From contig CAUDCW010000021.1 in assembly GCA_958448165.1 (NCBI GenBank), positions 1-22,241 of the forward strand: a stretch of 22,241 nucleotides of DNA, written 5' to 3'. Numbering within the stretch: the first letter of the stretch is position 1; every line of letters begins with the position of its first letter. Of this stretch, positions 1-5,902 are shown one piece after another. Source of the DNA: an uncultured Oscillospiraceae bacterium. GTDB taxonomy: Bacteria > Bacillota > Clostridia > Oscillospirales > Acutalibacteraceae. The translations under genes and the position numbers were made by a program. The notes under the pieces were generated by a model. It was not told the origin of the DNA. It was given only the letters and a program-made list of their open reading frames with translations, and did no database searches.

Positions 1-82
1 CGCTGGCATATAGCAGGCTCTCCGTCAAGGTCGTCTTTCCAGCGTCTACATGGGCAAGAATTCCAATATTGATTATTTTCAT
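1..82 (-). CDS. tet(W): Tet(W)-type tetracycline resistance ribosomal protection protein (5' end only)
   Basis: Translation-factor-like GTPase that binds the ribosome and dislodges tetracycline. Only the first 27 codons lie in the window and the gene runs off the left edge. They read MKIINIGILAHVDAGKTTLT and on through ESLLYAS, with the G1/P-loop AHVDAGKT typical of EF-G-like ribosomal protection proteins. From memory of the family, Ile6, Ile8 and Ala26 fit Tet(W) better than Tet(M) (Val8, Asn26) or Tet(O) (Leu6, Thr26). Mosaic tet genes exist, so the subtype rests on this N-terminus only. A strong ribosome binding site (aaagggagga) precedes the ATG at 82. The upstream leader is the full attenuation region known from the tet(M)/tet(W) family. 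The gene reads away from xis/int, unlike the Tn916 arrangement. Confidence 0.9.
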   Translation of the reverse strand, partial: MKIINIGILAHVDAGKTTLTESLLYAS

Positions 83-120
83 GTGATTGTCCTCCCTTTA
101 CAGCCCCAAAGGGCATAAAA

Positions 121-155
121 ATCCCCAGCAGTAAAATACTTTTACCACTGGGGAT
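121..155 (-). terminator. Transcription attenuator of the tet gene
   Basis: A hairpin with an 8-bp outer stem (atccccag / ctggggat), a 2-by-2 internal mismatch and a 6-bp inner stem (gtaaaa / ttttac) around a 3-base loop. On the minus strand it is followed by five U, which is the form of an intrinsic terminator, and then by the tet ribosome binding site. The 14-codon leader ORF ends inside its 5' arm, so ribosome position can control folding. This matches the attenuation model described for tet(M). Confidence 0.85.
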
Positions 156-186
156 TATAAGTTGCGGACATACACATATACAGCAT
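142..186 (-). CDS. 14-residue tet leader peptide
   Basis: Minus-strand ORF coding MLYMCMSATYNPQW and then a stop. It lies directly upstream of the tet gene, and its last codons form the 5' arm of the attenuator. Tet(M) elements carry a longer leader (orf12) at the same place. In the accepted model, a ribosome slowed by tetracycline on this ORF alters folding of the downstream terminator and lets transcription reach the resistance gene. The product itself is unlikely to have a function. Confidence 0.75.
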   Translation of the reverse strand: MLYMCMSATYNPQW

Positions 187-233
187 ACACCTGTTTGTGA
201 TTGCTGTTTTTGGGGATATGTCAAAATTGATAA

Positions 234-343
234 GGCAAAAGTATTCTTAAATTGGGTACAAAAAACTAAGCCCCTACAAAAGGGACTATCATAATCCTTT
301 GTTCCCACTATTTGATTATAGTTTTATTTAAGAATACCTTGCC
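234..343 (-). promoter_or_regulatory. Long-range hairpin in the tet leader
   Basis: The arms 326-343 and 234-252 are complementary over about 18 bases with one bulged base (core gtattcttaaat / atttaagaatac). On the minus-strand RNA the 5' arm is the coding sequence of the 7-codon ORF at 324-347, so translation of that ORF would open this helix. It sits between the promoter and the second leader ORF. Confidence 0.6.
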
Positions 344-347
344 GCAT
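324..347 (-). CDS. 7-codon upstream leader ORF (MRQGILK)
   Basis: Very short ORF with a good ribosome binding site (aaaggagt, 7 to 8 bases before the ATG), first in the tet transcript. The same short ORF is present in the tet(M) leader as I recall it. It overlaps the 5' arm of the long-range hairpin, so a regulatory role through ribosome occupancy is more likely than a functional peptide. Confidence 0.6.
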   Translation of the reverse strand: MRQGILK

Positions 348-376
348 ATTTTTTACTCCTTTTCTGGAATAGAATT

Positions 377-405
377 ATTATATCACATCAGTTTTAGGAA
401 AACAA
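377..405 (-). promoter_or_regulatory. Promoter of the tet leader and tet gene
   Basis: Minus-strand sigma-A type promoter: -35 TTGTTT (400-405), 17-base spacer, -10 TATAAT (377-382). Transcription would start near 370, about 290 bases before the tet start codon, leaving room for both leader ORFs and the attenuator. Confidence 0.75.
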
Positions 406-444
406 GTATCTAAAAGAAATTTTTCTTCCCCTTATATGTAACAA

Positions 445-636
445 TCATACCGGCTTCCTAACGTTCAGAATGGTTTCTACTGTCTGCTGCGGTGTTTGGT
501 TGGAATTGTCCAGCCAAAAGCCGATCCGTGGTGTTGTCTGCATTTTACTAAATACAAATTCAATGTATACAGAAAGAAATATATAAGGAGTGGGAGGGAT
601 TCCGCCGTAGTCGGCATTGTAGGAAAATCCAAAAGT
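445..636 (-). pseudogene. Possible C-terminal remnant of an unidentified cargo protein
   Basis: A minus-strand frame is open from 636 to a stop at 445. Its last 32 codons, from an ATG at 543, include the stretch FWLDNSNQTPQQTVETIL, which reads like a real soluble protein. It resembles C-terminal ends I associate with small P-loop (nucleotide kinase-like) proteins, but I cannot confirm this. No start with a ribosome binding site is visible and the frame is closed upstream at 637-639. The region from about 410 to 740 otherwise holds nothing I recognise on either strand and looks like decayed cargo between the tet leader and the HxlR fragment. Confidence 0.3.
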
Positions 637-740
637 TTAGATTTTCTCAAAATGCTTATCTTTTGGTCTTTGGTTCGGAATAGTGTAGTGCTGGCGGTCT
701 ATCTATTGTTTTCGGTTGCTTGCTTCTTTACCGTACATGA

Positions 741-983
741 GCATTACTGCCGGGTACAAAGCGTTTCGGTGAATTAAAAAAATCAATCGGCAGCGTTTCT
801 CAAAAGGTTTTGACTGCTCAGCTTCGTGATATGGAAGAAAACGGACTCGTTAATCGAAAAGTGTATGCTGAAGTTCCGCCGAGAGTAGAATACTCTCTGA
901 CAGAATTGGGACAAAGCTTGAAACCTATTCTCGACGCTATGTGGAGTTGGGGCGAAGATTATAAAGAAAAATGTAATAAATAA
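741..983 (+). pseudogene. HxlR-family transcriptional regulator, C-terminal fragment
   Basis: The plus-strand frame reads ALLPGTKRFGELKKSIG and continues through VSQKVLTAQLRDME, YAEVPPRVEYSLTELG and a Trp-rich end to a stop at 981. This is the winged-helix core and C-terminus of HxlR/MarR-like regulators, usually about 100 to 120 residues long. About 80 residues remain. A TGA (738-740) lies in frame just before, and the sequence further upstream does not match the family N-terminus, where the conserved Cys and first helices belong. No start codon with a ribosome binding site is available. I read it as a gene that lost its 5' end by rearrangement and is probably not expressed. Confidence 0.75.
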
Positions 984-987
984 CGAA

Positions 988-1026
988 AAGACCGTCAAAT
1001 CTCAACATTCGAGACTTGACGGTCTT
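988..1026. terminator. Bidirectional intrinsic terminator
   Basis: A 16-bp stem with one mismatch (988-1003 with 1011-1026; aagaccgtcaa / ttgacggtctt) and a 7-base loop. It lies between the convergent HxlR fragment and the ImmA-like gene, whose stop codon falls in its right arm. A tacatttt stretch follows on the plus strand and an AT-rich stretch on the minus strand, so it can serve both. Confidence 0.7.
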
Positions 1027-1558
1027 ACATTTTGTGATTGTATTTAAGAAAATCGTTTTGGTGTTCCTGTTTGCGAAGTTGATAGCCCTGTGCAATCAGC
1101 GTATCCACTTTCAGAGCAATCAGGTTTATGTCAGAACACATTGCCCGTGCAATCTGCTGAATGTCATAGCCGTTTTCAATGTATTCCAAAATGGTGTCGT
1201 CCGGGAGCGAAGCCTGAGAAGCGAAGATATTTGCTTCATACTCCATACGGTTCTCTCTCATATCAAAGATGTTGAACTCTTTGAACCCGCCGACAGCAAC
1301 CGCTTCTTGCCTGTGGAGAACATCGTGTCCGATTTCGTGCCATAGCACTATCTGCTCCACGACCGGGTGCATACCGTTTTTAAGAAAAACAAAGCGGTTC
1401 TTCAGAATAACTTTATATGCTCCACGCTGCTTGTCAAAATTTCGGTAGATTATATTGATACCAAGCTCTTTTGCGACCTTGTATGGGTCACGAGTACCGC
1501 AGCGGTCAATGAGCTTGTTTACGATTTTCACAATCTCAGCCGTAGTGTAATACCCCAA
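1025..1558 (-). CDS. ImmA/IrrE family metallo-endopeptidase
   Basis: A 177-residue protein with the zinc protease motif HEIGH (His74, Glu75, His78) and a downstream MEYEANIFA segment that supplies the third zinc-ligand Glu, the signature of ImmA/IrrE proteins. In ICEBs1, ImmA cleaves the element repressor ImmR after DNA damage and so induces excision. By analogy this protein would cleave the XRE repressor encoded just upstream on the same strand. The start is TTG at 1558, preceded by a clear gggaggtgag ribosome binding site 6 bases away. No better ATG exists. The gene follows the repressor gene by 100 bp of AT-rich sequence that could hold its own weak promoter. The function is inferred from family and context; the target is not proven. 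Confidence 0.85.
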   Translation of the reverse strand: MGYYTTAEIVKIVNKLIDRCGTRDPYKVAKELGINIIYRNFDKQRGAYKVILKNRFVFLKNGMHPVVEQIVLWHEIGHDVLHRQEAVAVGGFKEFNIFDMRENRMEYEANIFASQASLPDDTILEYIENGYDIQQIARAMCSDINLIALKVDTLIAQGYQLRKQEHQNDFLKYNHKM

Positions 1559-1658
1559 TCCGGCTCACCTCCCATATTATAGTATATCGGATATTAACCC
1601 TATAATAAATTATAAACTATTATATGTCCCATATATTGGACTTAGTTCACTTCGAGGA

Positions 1659-2069
1659 TTACTCGTCTTTGCGGTATTTCTTCGGGGTGTATTTTTTATT
1701 GTTTTTCTTTGCAATAAGATAGGCTTCCTGAATGGCGTCAACCATTTCACGCATATCCTCGTCAGCCATTTCGCCGCCGGCAAACAGACCGGTAACTTCT
1801 GCAAGCAACTCCTGAGCCTGTCTTGCTCCTCTGCGTCCGTACTTATCCTCTACATCGGCGATGAAAGCGTCGTCCTCAGACAGCAGATAATTCACATTTA
1901 CATTTAAGGATTCTGCCAGCTTCTTATATCTTTCCATTCCTCTCGGACGGGATTTATCATTTTCATAAGAACCAATTATGCGTCGGGTTACGCCGATTTT
2001 AGCTGCCAACTCATCTTGACTCATACCAAGCTTTGTTCTTTCAGCCTTGACTTTTTCACCGAATGTCAT
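1659..2069 (-). CDS. XRE-family transcriptional repressor
   Basis: A 136-residue protein with an N-terminal helix-turn-helix of the Cro/CI (XRE) type at residues 3-60 (KLGMSQDELAAKIGV, then RRIIGSYENDKSRP) and an acidic, then lysine-rich C-terminal half without known catalytic motifs. The start chosen is the ATG at 2069, which has an aaggagt ribosome binding site. The open frame extends upstream to 2231, but that part crosses the promoter region and has no ribosome binding site. It is paired with the ImmA-like protease downstream and divergent from the polymerase operon. The intervening region has repeated gttgaactac sites overlapping both promoters. It is likely the master repressor of the element's stress-induced genes and of itself. 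Confidence 0.85.
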   Translation of the reverse strand: MTFGEKVKAERTKLGMSQDELAAKIGVTRRIIGSYENDKSRPRGMERYKKLAESLNVNVNYLLSEDDAFIADVEDKYGRRGARQAQELLAEVTGLFAGGEMADEDMREMVDAIQEAYLIAKKNNKKYTPKKYRKDE

Positions 2070-2098
2070 TGTGATTTCACTCCTTAAAAGAATATTTA

Positions 2099-2192
2099 CA
2101 GTTGAACTACCCATTTGCTCTTGACAAGTACAGTTGAAGTGTATATAATATGAATTGGGAAGTTGAACTACACATAGTGTACACCAAACTAC
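2099..2192. promoter_or_regulatory. Operator-like repeats in the divergent control region
   Basis: Three direct copies of a cagttgaactac-like site occur at 2099-2110, 2131-2141 (cagttgaagtg) and 2160-2171 (aagttgaactac), plus a related ccaaactac at 2184-2192. They are spaced about 30 bp apart, near three helical turns, and overlap both divergent promoters. They are good candidates for binding sites of the XRE repressor. Confidence 0.55.
2121..2149 (+). promoter_or_regulatory. Consensus promoter of the polymerase operon
   Basis: Perfect sigma-A promoter: TTGACA (2121-2126), 17-base spacer, TATAAT (2144-2149). One operator-like repeat lies inside its spacer, so a bound repressor would block it. 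Confidence 0.85.
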
Positions 2193-2204
2193 CCAAAATG
2201 TCAA
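2176..2204 (-). promoter_or_regulatory. Promoter of the XRE repressor gene
   Basis: Minus strand: TTGACA (2199-2204), 17-base spacer, TACACT (2176-2181). The weaker -10 suits an autoregulated repressor gene. It faces into the divergent promoter region and would give a leader of about 100 bases. Confidence 0.6.
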
Positions 2205-2217
2205 GGGGGTTCTAAAA

Positions 2218-3453
2218 ATGTTACGAAGCATACTTCATTGTGATATGAATAACTTCTATGCCAGCGTCGAATGTATGCTCGACCCCGCATTGAAGAAATA
2301 TCCGATTGCTGTCTGCGGCTCTGTGGAGGAACGACACGGTATCGTGCTTGCAAAGAACTACAAAGCAAAGGCTTTTGATGTGAAAACCGGGGACGCAGTA
2401 TGGCAGGCTAAACAGAAGTGCAAGGACTTGGTTGTAGTGCCGCCCCATTATGAGGAGTATATCAAATACTCAAAGCTTGCGAGAAGCGTTTATGAGCGAT
2501 ATACCGACCAAGTTGAACCGTATGGTATGGACGAGTGTTGGCTGGATATTAGCGGGACAGAAAGCCTTTTCGGTTCGCCGGAAAAGGTGGCAAATGAAAT
2601 TCGTGAGACTATGAAGTTTGAACTCGGCTTGACGATTTCTGTGGGTGTTTCCTTTAATAAGATATTTGCGAAGCTCGGCTCGGATATGAAGAAACCGGAC
2701 GCAGTAACCGTAATTCCAAAGGACACATTCAAAGAAAAGATTTGGGGACTTCCTGCCGCTGACCTGCTCGGTGTAGGACGGGCAACCCAGCGAGTGCTTG
2801 ACAGCTATTGTATTCGTACCATCGGGGATTTAGCGAATACCGACCCTGAGTTCTTACGCAGAAGATTAGGAAAGAACGGAGTAGTTTTATGGAACTATGC
2901 CAATGGTAACGACCTTTCCCTTGTTGCCAAGAAAGACTTCGTTTCTCCTATAAAAAGCGTAGGACACGGTATAACAACGGTAGCAGACTTAGAGAAACCG
3001 GAGCAGGTGTGGCCCGTGTTTCTCGAGTTAACCCAAGACATCGGACACAAGCTCCGTGTTCACGGACTGAGTGCAGAAGGTGTCGCAATACATATTAGAG
3101 ACAACACACTCAATACAAGGCAATGGCAGACGAAGATTGCACTTCCTACACAGTCTCCGATGATTATTGCAAAGACCGCTTTTCAGTTGTTTGAAAAAAG
3201 ATATGGGTGGAATAACCCTATCCGTTCTGTGACGGTACAAGCCATAAATCTTGTTCCACAAGACACGCCCCGTCAAATAGATATGTTTATGGACGCCGCC
3301 AAGCAGGACAAATTGGAGCGAATGGAAAAGTGTGTTGAAGAAATCAGACGGCGTTTCGGAAAGGACAGCATAAGGAATGGGGTTCTGTGTCAGAACCTGC
3401 GGCTACCACCGAAAAAAGCTGAAATCACTATGCCGACAGGTATGGTCGGTTAA
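2218..3453 (+). CDS. Y-family (UmuC/DinB-like) DNA polymerase
   Basis: Translesion DNA polymerase of 411 residues, the usual length for DinB/UmuC proteins. The catalytic acidic residues are visible as Asp9 (ILHCDMNNFYASVE) and Asp105-Glu106 (YGMDECWLD, the place of the SIDE motif in other members). The finger region NYKAKAFDVKTG and the helix-hairpin-helix around residues 178-212 (LLGVGRATQRVLDSY) follow. QIDMF at 353-357 resembles a beta-clamp binding motif. It is the first gene of an operon driven by the consensus promoter at 2121 and repressed, I infer, by the divergent XRE protein, so it should be induced by DNA damage. The ATG follows a gggggt stretch that serves as ribosome binding site. 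Such polymerases are frequent ICE cargo and may help replication of damaged transferred DNA. Confidence 0.92.
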   Translation: MLRSILHCDMNNFYASVECMLDPALKKYPIAVCGSVEERHGIVLAKNYKAKAFDVKTGDAVWQAKQKCKDLVVVPPHYEEYIKYSKLARSVYERYTDQVEPYGMDECWLDISGTESLFGSPEKVANEIRETMKFELGLTISVGVSFNKIFAKLGSDMKKPDAVTVIPKDTFKEKIWGLPAADLLGVGRATQRVLDSYCIRTIGDLANTDPEFLRRRLGKNGVVLWNYANGNDLSLVAKKDFVSPIKSVGHGITTVADLEKPEQVWPVFLELTQDIGHKLRVHGLSAEGVAIHIRDNTLNTRQWQTKIALPTQSPMIIAKTAFQLFEKRYGWNNPIRSVTVQAINLVPQDTPRQIDMFMDAAKQDKLERMEKCVEEIRRRFGKDSIRNGVLCQNLRLPPKKAEITMPTGMVG

Positions 3454-3465
3454 GGAGGGCTTAAT

Positions 3466-3765
3466 GTGATTGACGAAAAAGAGGTTACGGCTTATGTTAC
3501 GATACCCGACTGCTTTTTGCAGGGGTGCAGCGAAGATATTGTTATCTTCCGTGCGGACGGCGGAAACCATTTTACCGACTACGGTATATATGAGGGAATG
3601 TTCCTGTTCTTTGACCGGAAAAAACGCTTTAAGAAAGGAAGGCTTTCCTGTTACATCAATACTGCCGGAGATGACCGACCTAAGTACAGGGTGTCGGATA
3701 AGAACATCGACGGATACAAGCACTTGGGAAGATTGGTTTTGACTTTGAGAAATTACGAGGTATAG
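3466..3765 (+). CDS. Small protein with possible S24 (UmuD/LexA) fold, usual nucleophile position not conserved
   Basis: A 99-residue protein starting at GTG 3466, with taaggagg 9 bases before. The nearby ATG at 3464 is followed at once by a stop. I do not recognise the family with certainty. The middle (FRADGGNHFTDYGIYEGMF, then LFFDRKKRFKKGRLSC) lines up by eye with the S24 peptidase pattern 'DGDSM..GI..GD...VD......G'. The serine is replaced (GGNH), while a lysine (RPKYRV) stands about where the general-base Lys would be. It ends with a YKHLGRLVLTLRNYE segment like the S24 C-terminus (EVLGVVV). The gene follows the UmuC-like gene by 12 bases and shares its operon, as umuD does with umuC. 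It could be a non-cleavable UmuD'-like partner. The assignment is inferred from pattern and position. Confidence 0.6.
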   Translation: MIDEKEVTAYVTIPDCFLQGCSEDIVIFRADGGNHFTDYGIYEGMFLFFDRKKRFKKGRLSCYINTAGDDRPKYRVSDKNIDGYKHLGRLVLTLRNYEV

Positions 3766-3767
3766 AA

Positions 3768-4019
3768 ATGGAATCCGATAGAAGAAAAGTTTATGTTGAA
3801 GTAAATGTAACACACAGACCTGATGGGACGGCTCGTCCGAATTTCATCAAGTTTGAGAATGATGAAAAATATGAGATAGACCGTGTAATTCAGAAATGCC
3901 GTGCGGCTTCCACCAAAGTCGGAGGAACCGGTATCCGCTACACGGTACAGATTTGCGGCAAGCCCGCATTTCTGTTCGACGAAGAAAACGGAAAGTGGTT
4001 TGTGGAAGCAAAATCCTAA
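3768..4019 (+). CDS. Conserved ICE protein of unknown function
   Basis: An 83-residue soluble protein 2 bases downstream of the S24-like gene, with acgagg as ribosome binding site. It has a basic start, then alternating strands and one helix (EKYEIDRVIQKCRAAST), and a C-terminus rich in aromatic and acidic residues (FLFDEENGKWFVEAK). I see no catalytic motif, membrane segment or signal peptide. Its tight place in the operon suggests a role linked to the polymerase or to the protease that follows. No function is assigned. Confidence 0.8.
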   Translation: MESDRRKVYVEVNVTHRPDGTARPNFIKFENDEKYEIDRVIQKCRAASTKVGGTGIRYTVQICGKPAFLFDEENGKWFVEAKS

Positions 4020-4038
4020 TGGTAGGAGGTTTTGTAAC

Positions 4039-4770
4039 TTGAAACATTTATCGAGATTTGACATCGAAGCGATTGCCGACAAGTATGTTCAGGCATATAT
4101 GGCACTTCCTGATGTCCGTAACACACAAATATACAGAATTGACCCGGAGCTTCTCTTGGAGAAGGTTCTCGGATTGAATGTCGAATACCAGCACCTATCC
4201 TATGACGGTAGTATTCTCGGAATGACCTCATTTACGGAAATGGGTGTTCAGGTATTTGAAGATGATGATAACGAAGCCTTTTTCTTTTTGGACGGGAAAA
4301 CCGTTCTTGTGGAAAAGGACTTGAACTTTGACAGCAAGCTGAAAGGCAGAAAGAACTTTACCTTAATGCACGAGGGCAGCCATCAGATATTCAAGATGTT
4401 GTTCCCGCATGATTACGGTGTAACACAGAAATCTGCCGGAGTACATTATTGCAAGGCAAATTCCGAGAGGAATAAGCCAATATCCGATTGGGAGGAATGG
4501 CAGGCAAACACGCTTGGAGCTGCTATTCTTCTTCCTGAAAACCTCATAAAACAAGGAATGTATCTGTTCAGTCTCGGCGAAAAGATTGAATGCCTGAACA
4601 AGATATACTATCCGAGCGTATATAAAAGGTTTGACGCACTTGCCGATTTTTTAGGGTGTTCCAAAAAAGCACTTGCCATACGAATGAAACAGCTCGGACT
4701 ACTGAAAAAGGAGTATCTTGATAATCCTTTTGATTTGGTTACGGTTTATCCGGAGGTGAGCGAGCTATGA
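4039..4770 (+). CDS. ImmA/IrrE-like metalloprotease, second copy
   Basis: A 243-residue protein with the zinc motif HEGSH (His111, Glu112, His115) and, 38 residues on, WEEWQANTLGAAILLP, which carries the third-ligand Glu in the form typical of ImmA/IrrE proteins that may follow an HTH domain. The N-terminal 90 residues form the usual beta-rich domain. The start is TTG at 4039, set by taggagg 10 bases before. The open frame runs back to 3901 but that part overlaps the preceding gene and has no ribosome binding site. It ends with an ATGA overlap with the zinc-ribbon gene. It differs from the protease at 1025 and is co-expressed with the polymerase rather than with the repressor, so it may act on another target, or form positive feedback on the repressor. 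Confidence 0.85.
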   Translation: MKHLSRFDIEAIADKYVQAYMALPDVRNTQIYRIDPELLLEKVLGLNVEYQHLSYDGSILGMTSFTEMGVQVFEDDDNEAFFFLDGKTVLVEKDLNFDSKLKGRKNFTLMHEGSHQIFKMLFPHDYGVTQKSAGVHYCKANSERNKPISDWEEWQANTLGAAILLPENLIKQGMYLFSLGEKIECLNKIYYPSVYKRFDALADFLGCSKKALAIRMKQLGLLKKEYLDNPFDLVTVYPEVSEL

Positions 4771-4964
4771 AATCGTTGGAACAAAAGATAATCGTAAGGT
4801 GCAAAAACTGTGGCTGGCGTATTTTCGACAAGGTAACAATGACAACAGGTGTTATTGAACTGAAATGTCCGAACTGCCACAGAGTAGTAGAGGTTGACCT
4901 GTCCCTACGCAAGGGAACGGTCAAGTACAGATTAACAAGAAGTAATAACAGAGCGAACAATTAA
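4767..4964 (+). CDS. Com-like zinc-ribbon protein
   Basis: A 65-residue protein with two CxxC pairs (Cys12/Cys15 in RCKNCGWRIFD and Cys34/Cys37 in LKCPNCHR), 18 residues apart, followed by a basic C-terminus. Spacing and the N-terminal context resemble Com, the phage Mu RNA-binding activator of mom translation, so a small RNA- or DNA-binding role is likely. Its ATG overlaps the stop of the metalloprotease (ATGA), showing translational coupling. It is the last gene of the operon before the structured RNA region. Confidence 0.8.
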   Translation: MKSLEQKIIVRCKNCGWRIFDKVTMTTGVIELKCPNCHRVVEVDLSLRKGTVKYRLTRSNNRANN

Positions 4965-4966
4965 AT

Positions 4967-5084
4967 ATCGGGCAGATGTACCGAGCCACGAGTCCTTGAG
5001 CGAAAGCTCCTGAGTCATCAAATTGCCGGACGCTGAGAATTAAGGGATAGAAATATCCTAATGTTCTTGGTGTCCGGCTTTTTT
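4967..5084 (+). ncRNA. Structured RNA ending in an intrinsic terminator
   Basis: After the zinc-ribbon gene the sequence holds a short hairpin capped by a GNRA tetraloop (gagc-gaaa-gctc, 4998-5009). A long helix follows whose ends are gccggac (5025-5031) and gtccggc (5072-5078), then six T. The next 8 pairs inside the helix include several G-U pairs (gctgagaa / ttcttggt), which is expected of RNA rather than of a DNA palindrome. This may be a small RNA, the leader of the sigma-like gene, or simply an elaborate terminator of the polymerase operon. No known riboswitch class is recognised. Confidence 0.55.
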
Positions 5085-5145
5085 GTCGCTCCCGAAAGGA
5101 GCAAGACCGTGACATATAAGTGGCTGGCATATATCGCCAAGTATC

Positions 5146-5205
5146 CGTAATCTCCGAATTTTTGATTTCAACCAAATTCAAAAATTCAAATTTAAGGAGA
5201 TTACG
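5146..5205 (+). promoter_or_regulatory. Hairpin masking the ribosome binding site of the sigma-like gene
   Basis: cgtaatctcc (5146-5155) pairs perfectly with ggagattacg (5196-5205), and gaatttttga (5156-5165) with tcaaaaattc (5178-5187). This gives 20 bp with one 8-base bulge (5188-5195). The ggag of the ribosome binding site for the ATG at 5209 is inside the 3' arm. When folded, translation should be blocked. A small gctcc-cgaaa-ggagc hairpin (5088-5102) lies between this and the terminator. Confidence 0.7.
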
Positions 5206-5208
5206 ACA

Positions 5209-5793
5209 ATGACAAAACTTACATTAGAACAACAGGAATTATTATTTGCGAACGACTGCAAACTCATCAATCTGCGGTATGAATACCACGGTTACACCGG
5301 CACGGAGAAATGGGCGATTGTAACAGAACTGGCGGAAGAAGAATTGTGGGTTAAATACCCTGATGTTATCCGCCGGTACACCCCGTTCATTCTGCTTTCT
5401 ATGGCTCAGGGCGAAGTGATTGACGAGTCATACAGAAACAATGATAAGTACGAAAAGCGAGCAAAAAGAACAATCGATGTGTACGGCTATGAAGATGACA
5501 TCTCTGAACAGTTCCACCGGGAACTGATTACTCCGTTTGTTGACCCGTTTGAGCAGGCGGAGGAAGAACGGATTGAGGAAGAAAAGGAACAGCTTCGACA
5601 GTTAGAAATTGCAAAAGTCAGAAAGGTATTGGAAATGCTGAAACCCGTTCAGAGAGAAAGAATGATTAAAGCGATTTTGTTAGGTATGAGTTCAAGAAAA
5701 ATCGCAAAGGAAGAAGGCGTATATTACAGCGTTGTAGATAAGTCGATTGCCGCCGCAAGAAAAAATTTCAAGAAATTTTATGAAAACCTCTGA
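5209..5793 (+). CDS. Sigma factor-like helix-turn-helix protein
   Basis: A 194-residue protein. Residues about 136-194 form a sigma region 4-like helix-turn-helix (LEMLKPVQRERMIKAILLGM, then SSRKIAKEEGVYYSVVDKSI). The preceding part is acidic and coiled (EEERIEEEKEQLRQLE), and no region 2 for -10 recognition is evident. Proteins of this type stand upstream of xis/int in Tn916-like elements, where the equivalent small ORF is needed for expression of the excision genes. Here too MazF-like, xis and int genes follow on the same strand. Its ribosome binding site is hidden in a 20-bp hairpin, so its synthesis is probably controlled at translation. A weak hairpin (accccctt / aaggggtt, about 5811-5840) follows the gene. 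Confidence 0.85.
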   Translation: MTKLTLEQQELLFANDCKLINLRYEYHGYTGTEKWAIVTELAEEELWVKYPDVIRRYTPFILLSMAQGEVIDESYRNNDKYEKRAKRTIDVYGYEDDISEQFHRELITPFVDPFEQAEEERIEEEKEQLRQLEIAKVRKVLEMLKPVQRERMIKAILLGMSSRKIAKEEGVYYSVVDKSIAAARKNFKKFYENL

Positions 5794-5902
5794 TTTTGGG
5801 TGTGCATTTTGACCCCCTTTGTCCAAATGAGTGAAGGGGTTATTTCAATTCCGGATACGAAATGCACTTTCAAGACTAAATGAACAGAGAGGTTATACAT
5901 AT

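Noticed and set aside
496..777. 93-codon plus-strand frame with hydrophobic segments as a membrane protein
   Set aside because: No ribosome binding site, a TTG start, and it ends inside the HxlR fragment in a different frame. Probably chance opening in decayed DNA.
2070..2231. N-terminal extension of the XRE repressor back to 2231
   Set aside because: It would cover both divergent promoters and the operator-like repeats, has no ribosome binding site, and reads unlike the family. The ATG at 2069 has a good aaggagt.
3901..4038. Longer form of the second ImmA-like protease starting at 3901
   Set aside because: This part overlaps the preceding 83-residue gene in another frame. The TTG at 4039 has the ribosome binding site.
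1..4964. Canonical Tn916 layout
   Set aside because: The tet gene reads away from xis/int, and a polymerase/protease operon lies between them, so only the regulation/excision module is Tn916-like.
4967..5084. tRNA gene at the element junction
   Set aside because: No cloverleaf, T-loop or CCA-compatible acceptor stem can be drawn. The long helix plus T run is a terminator-type structure.
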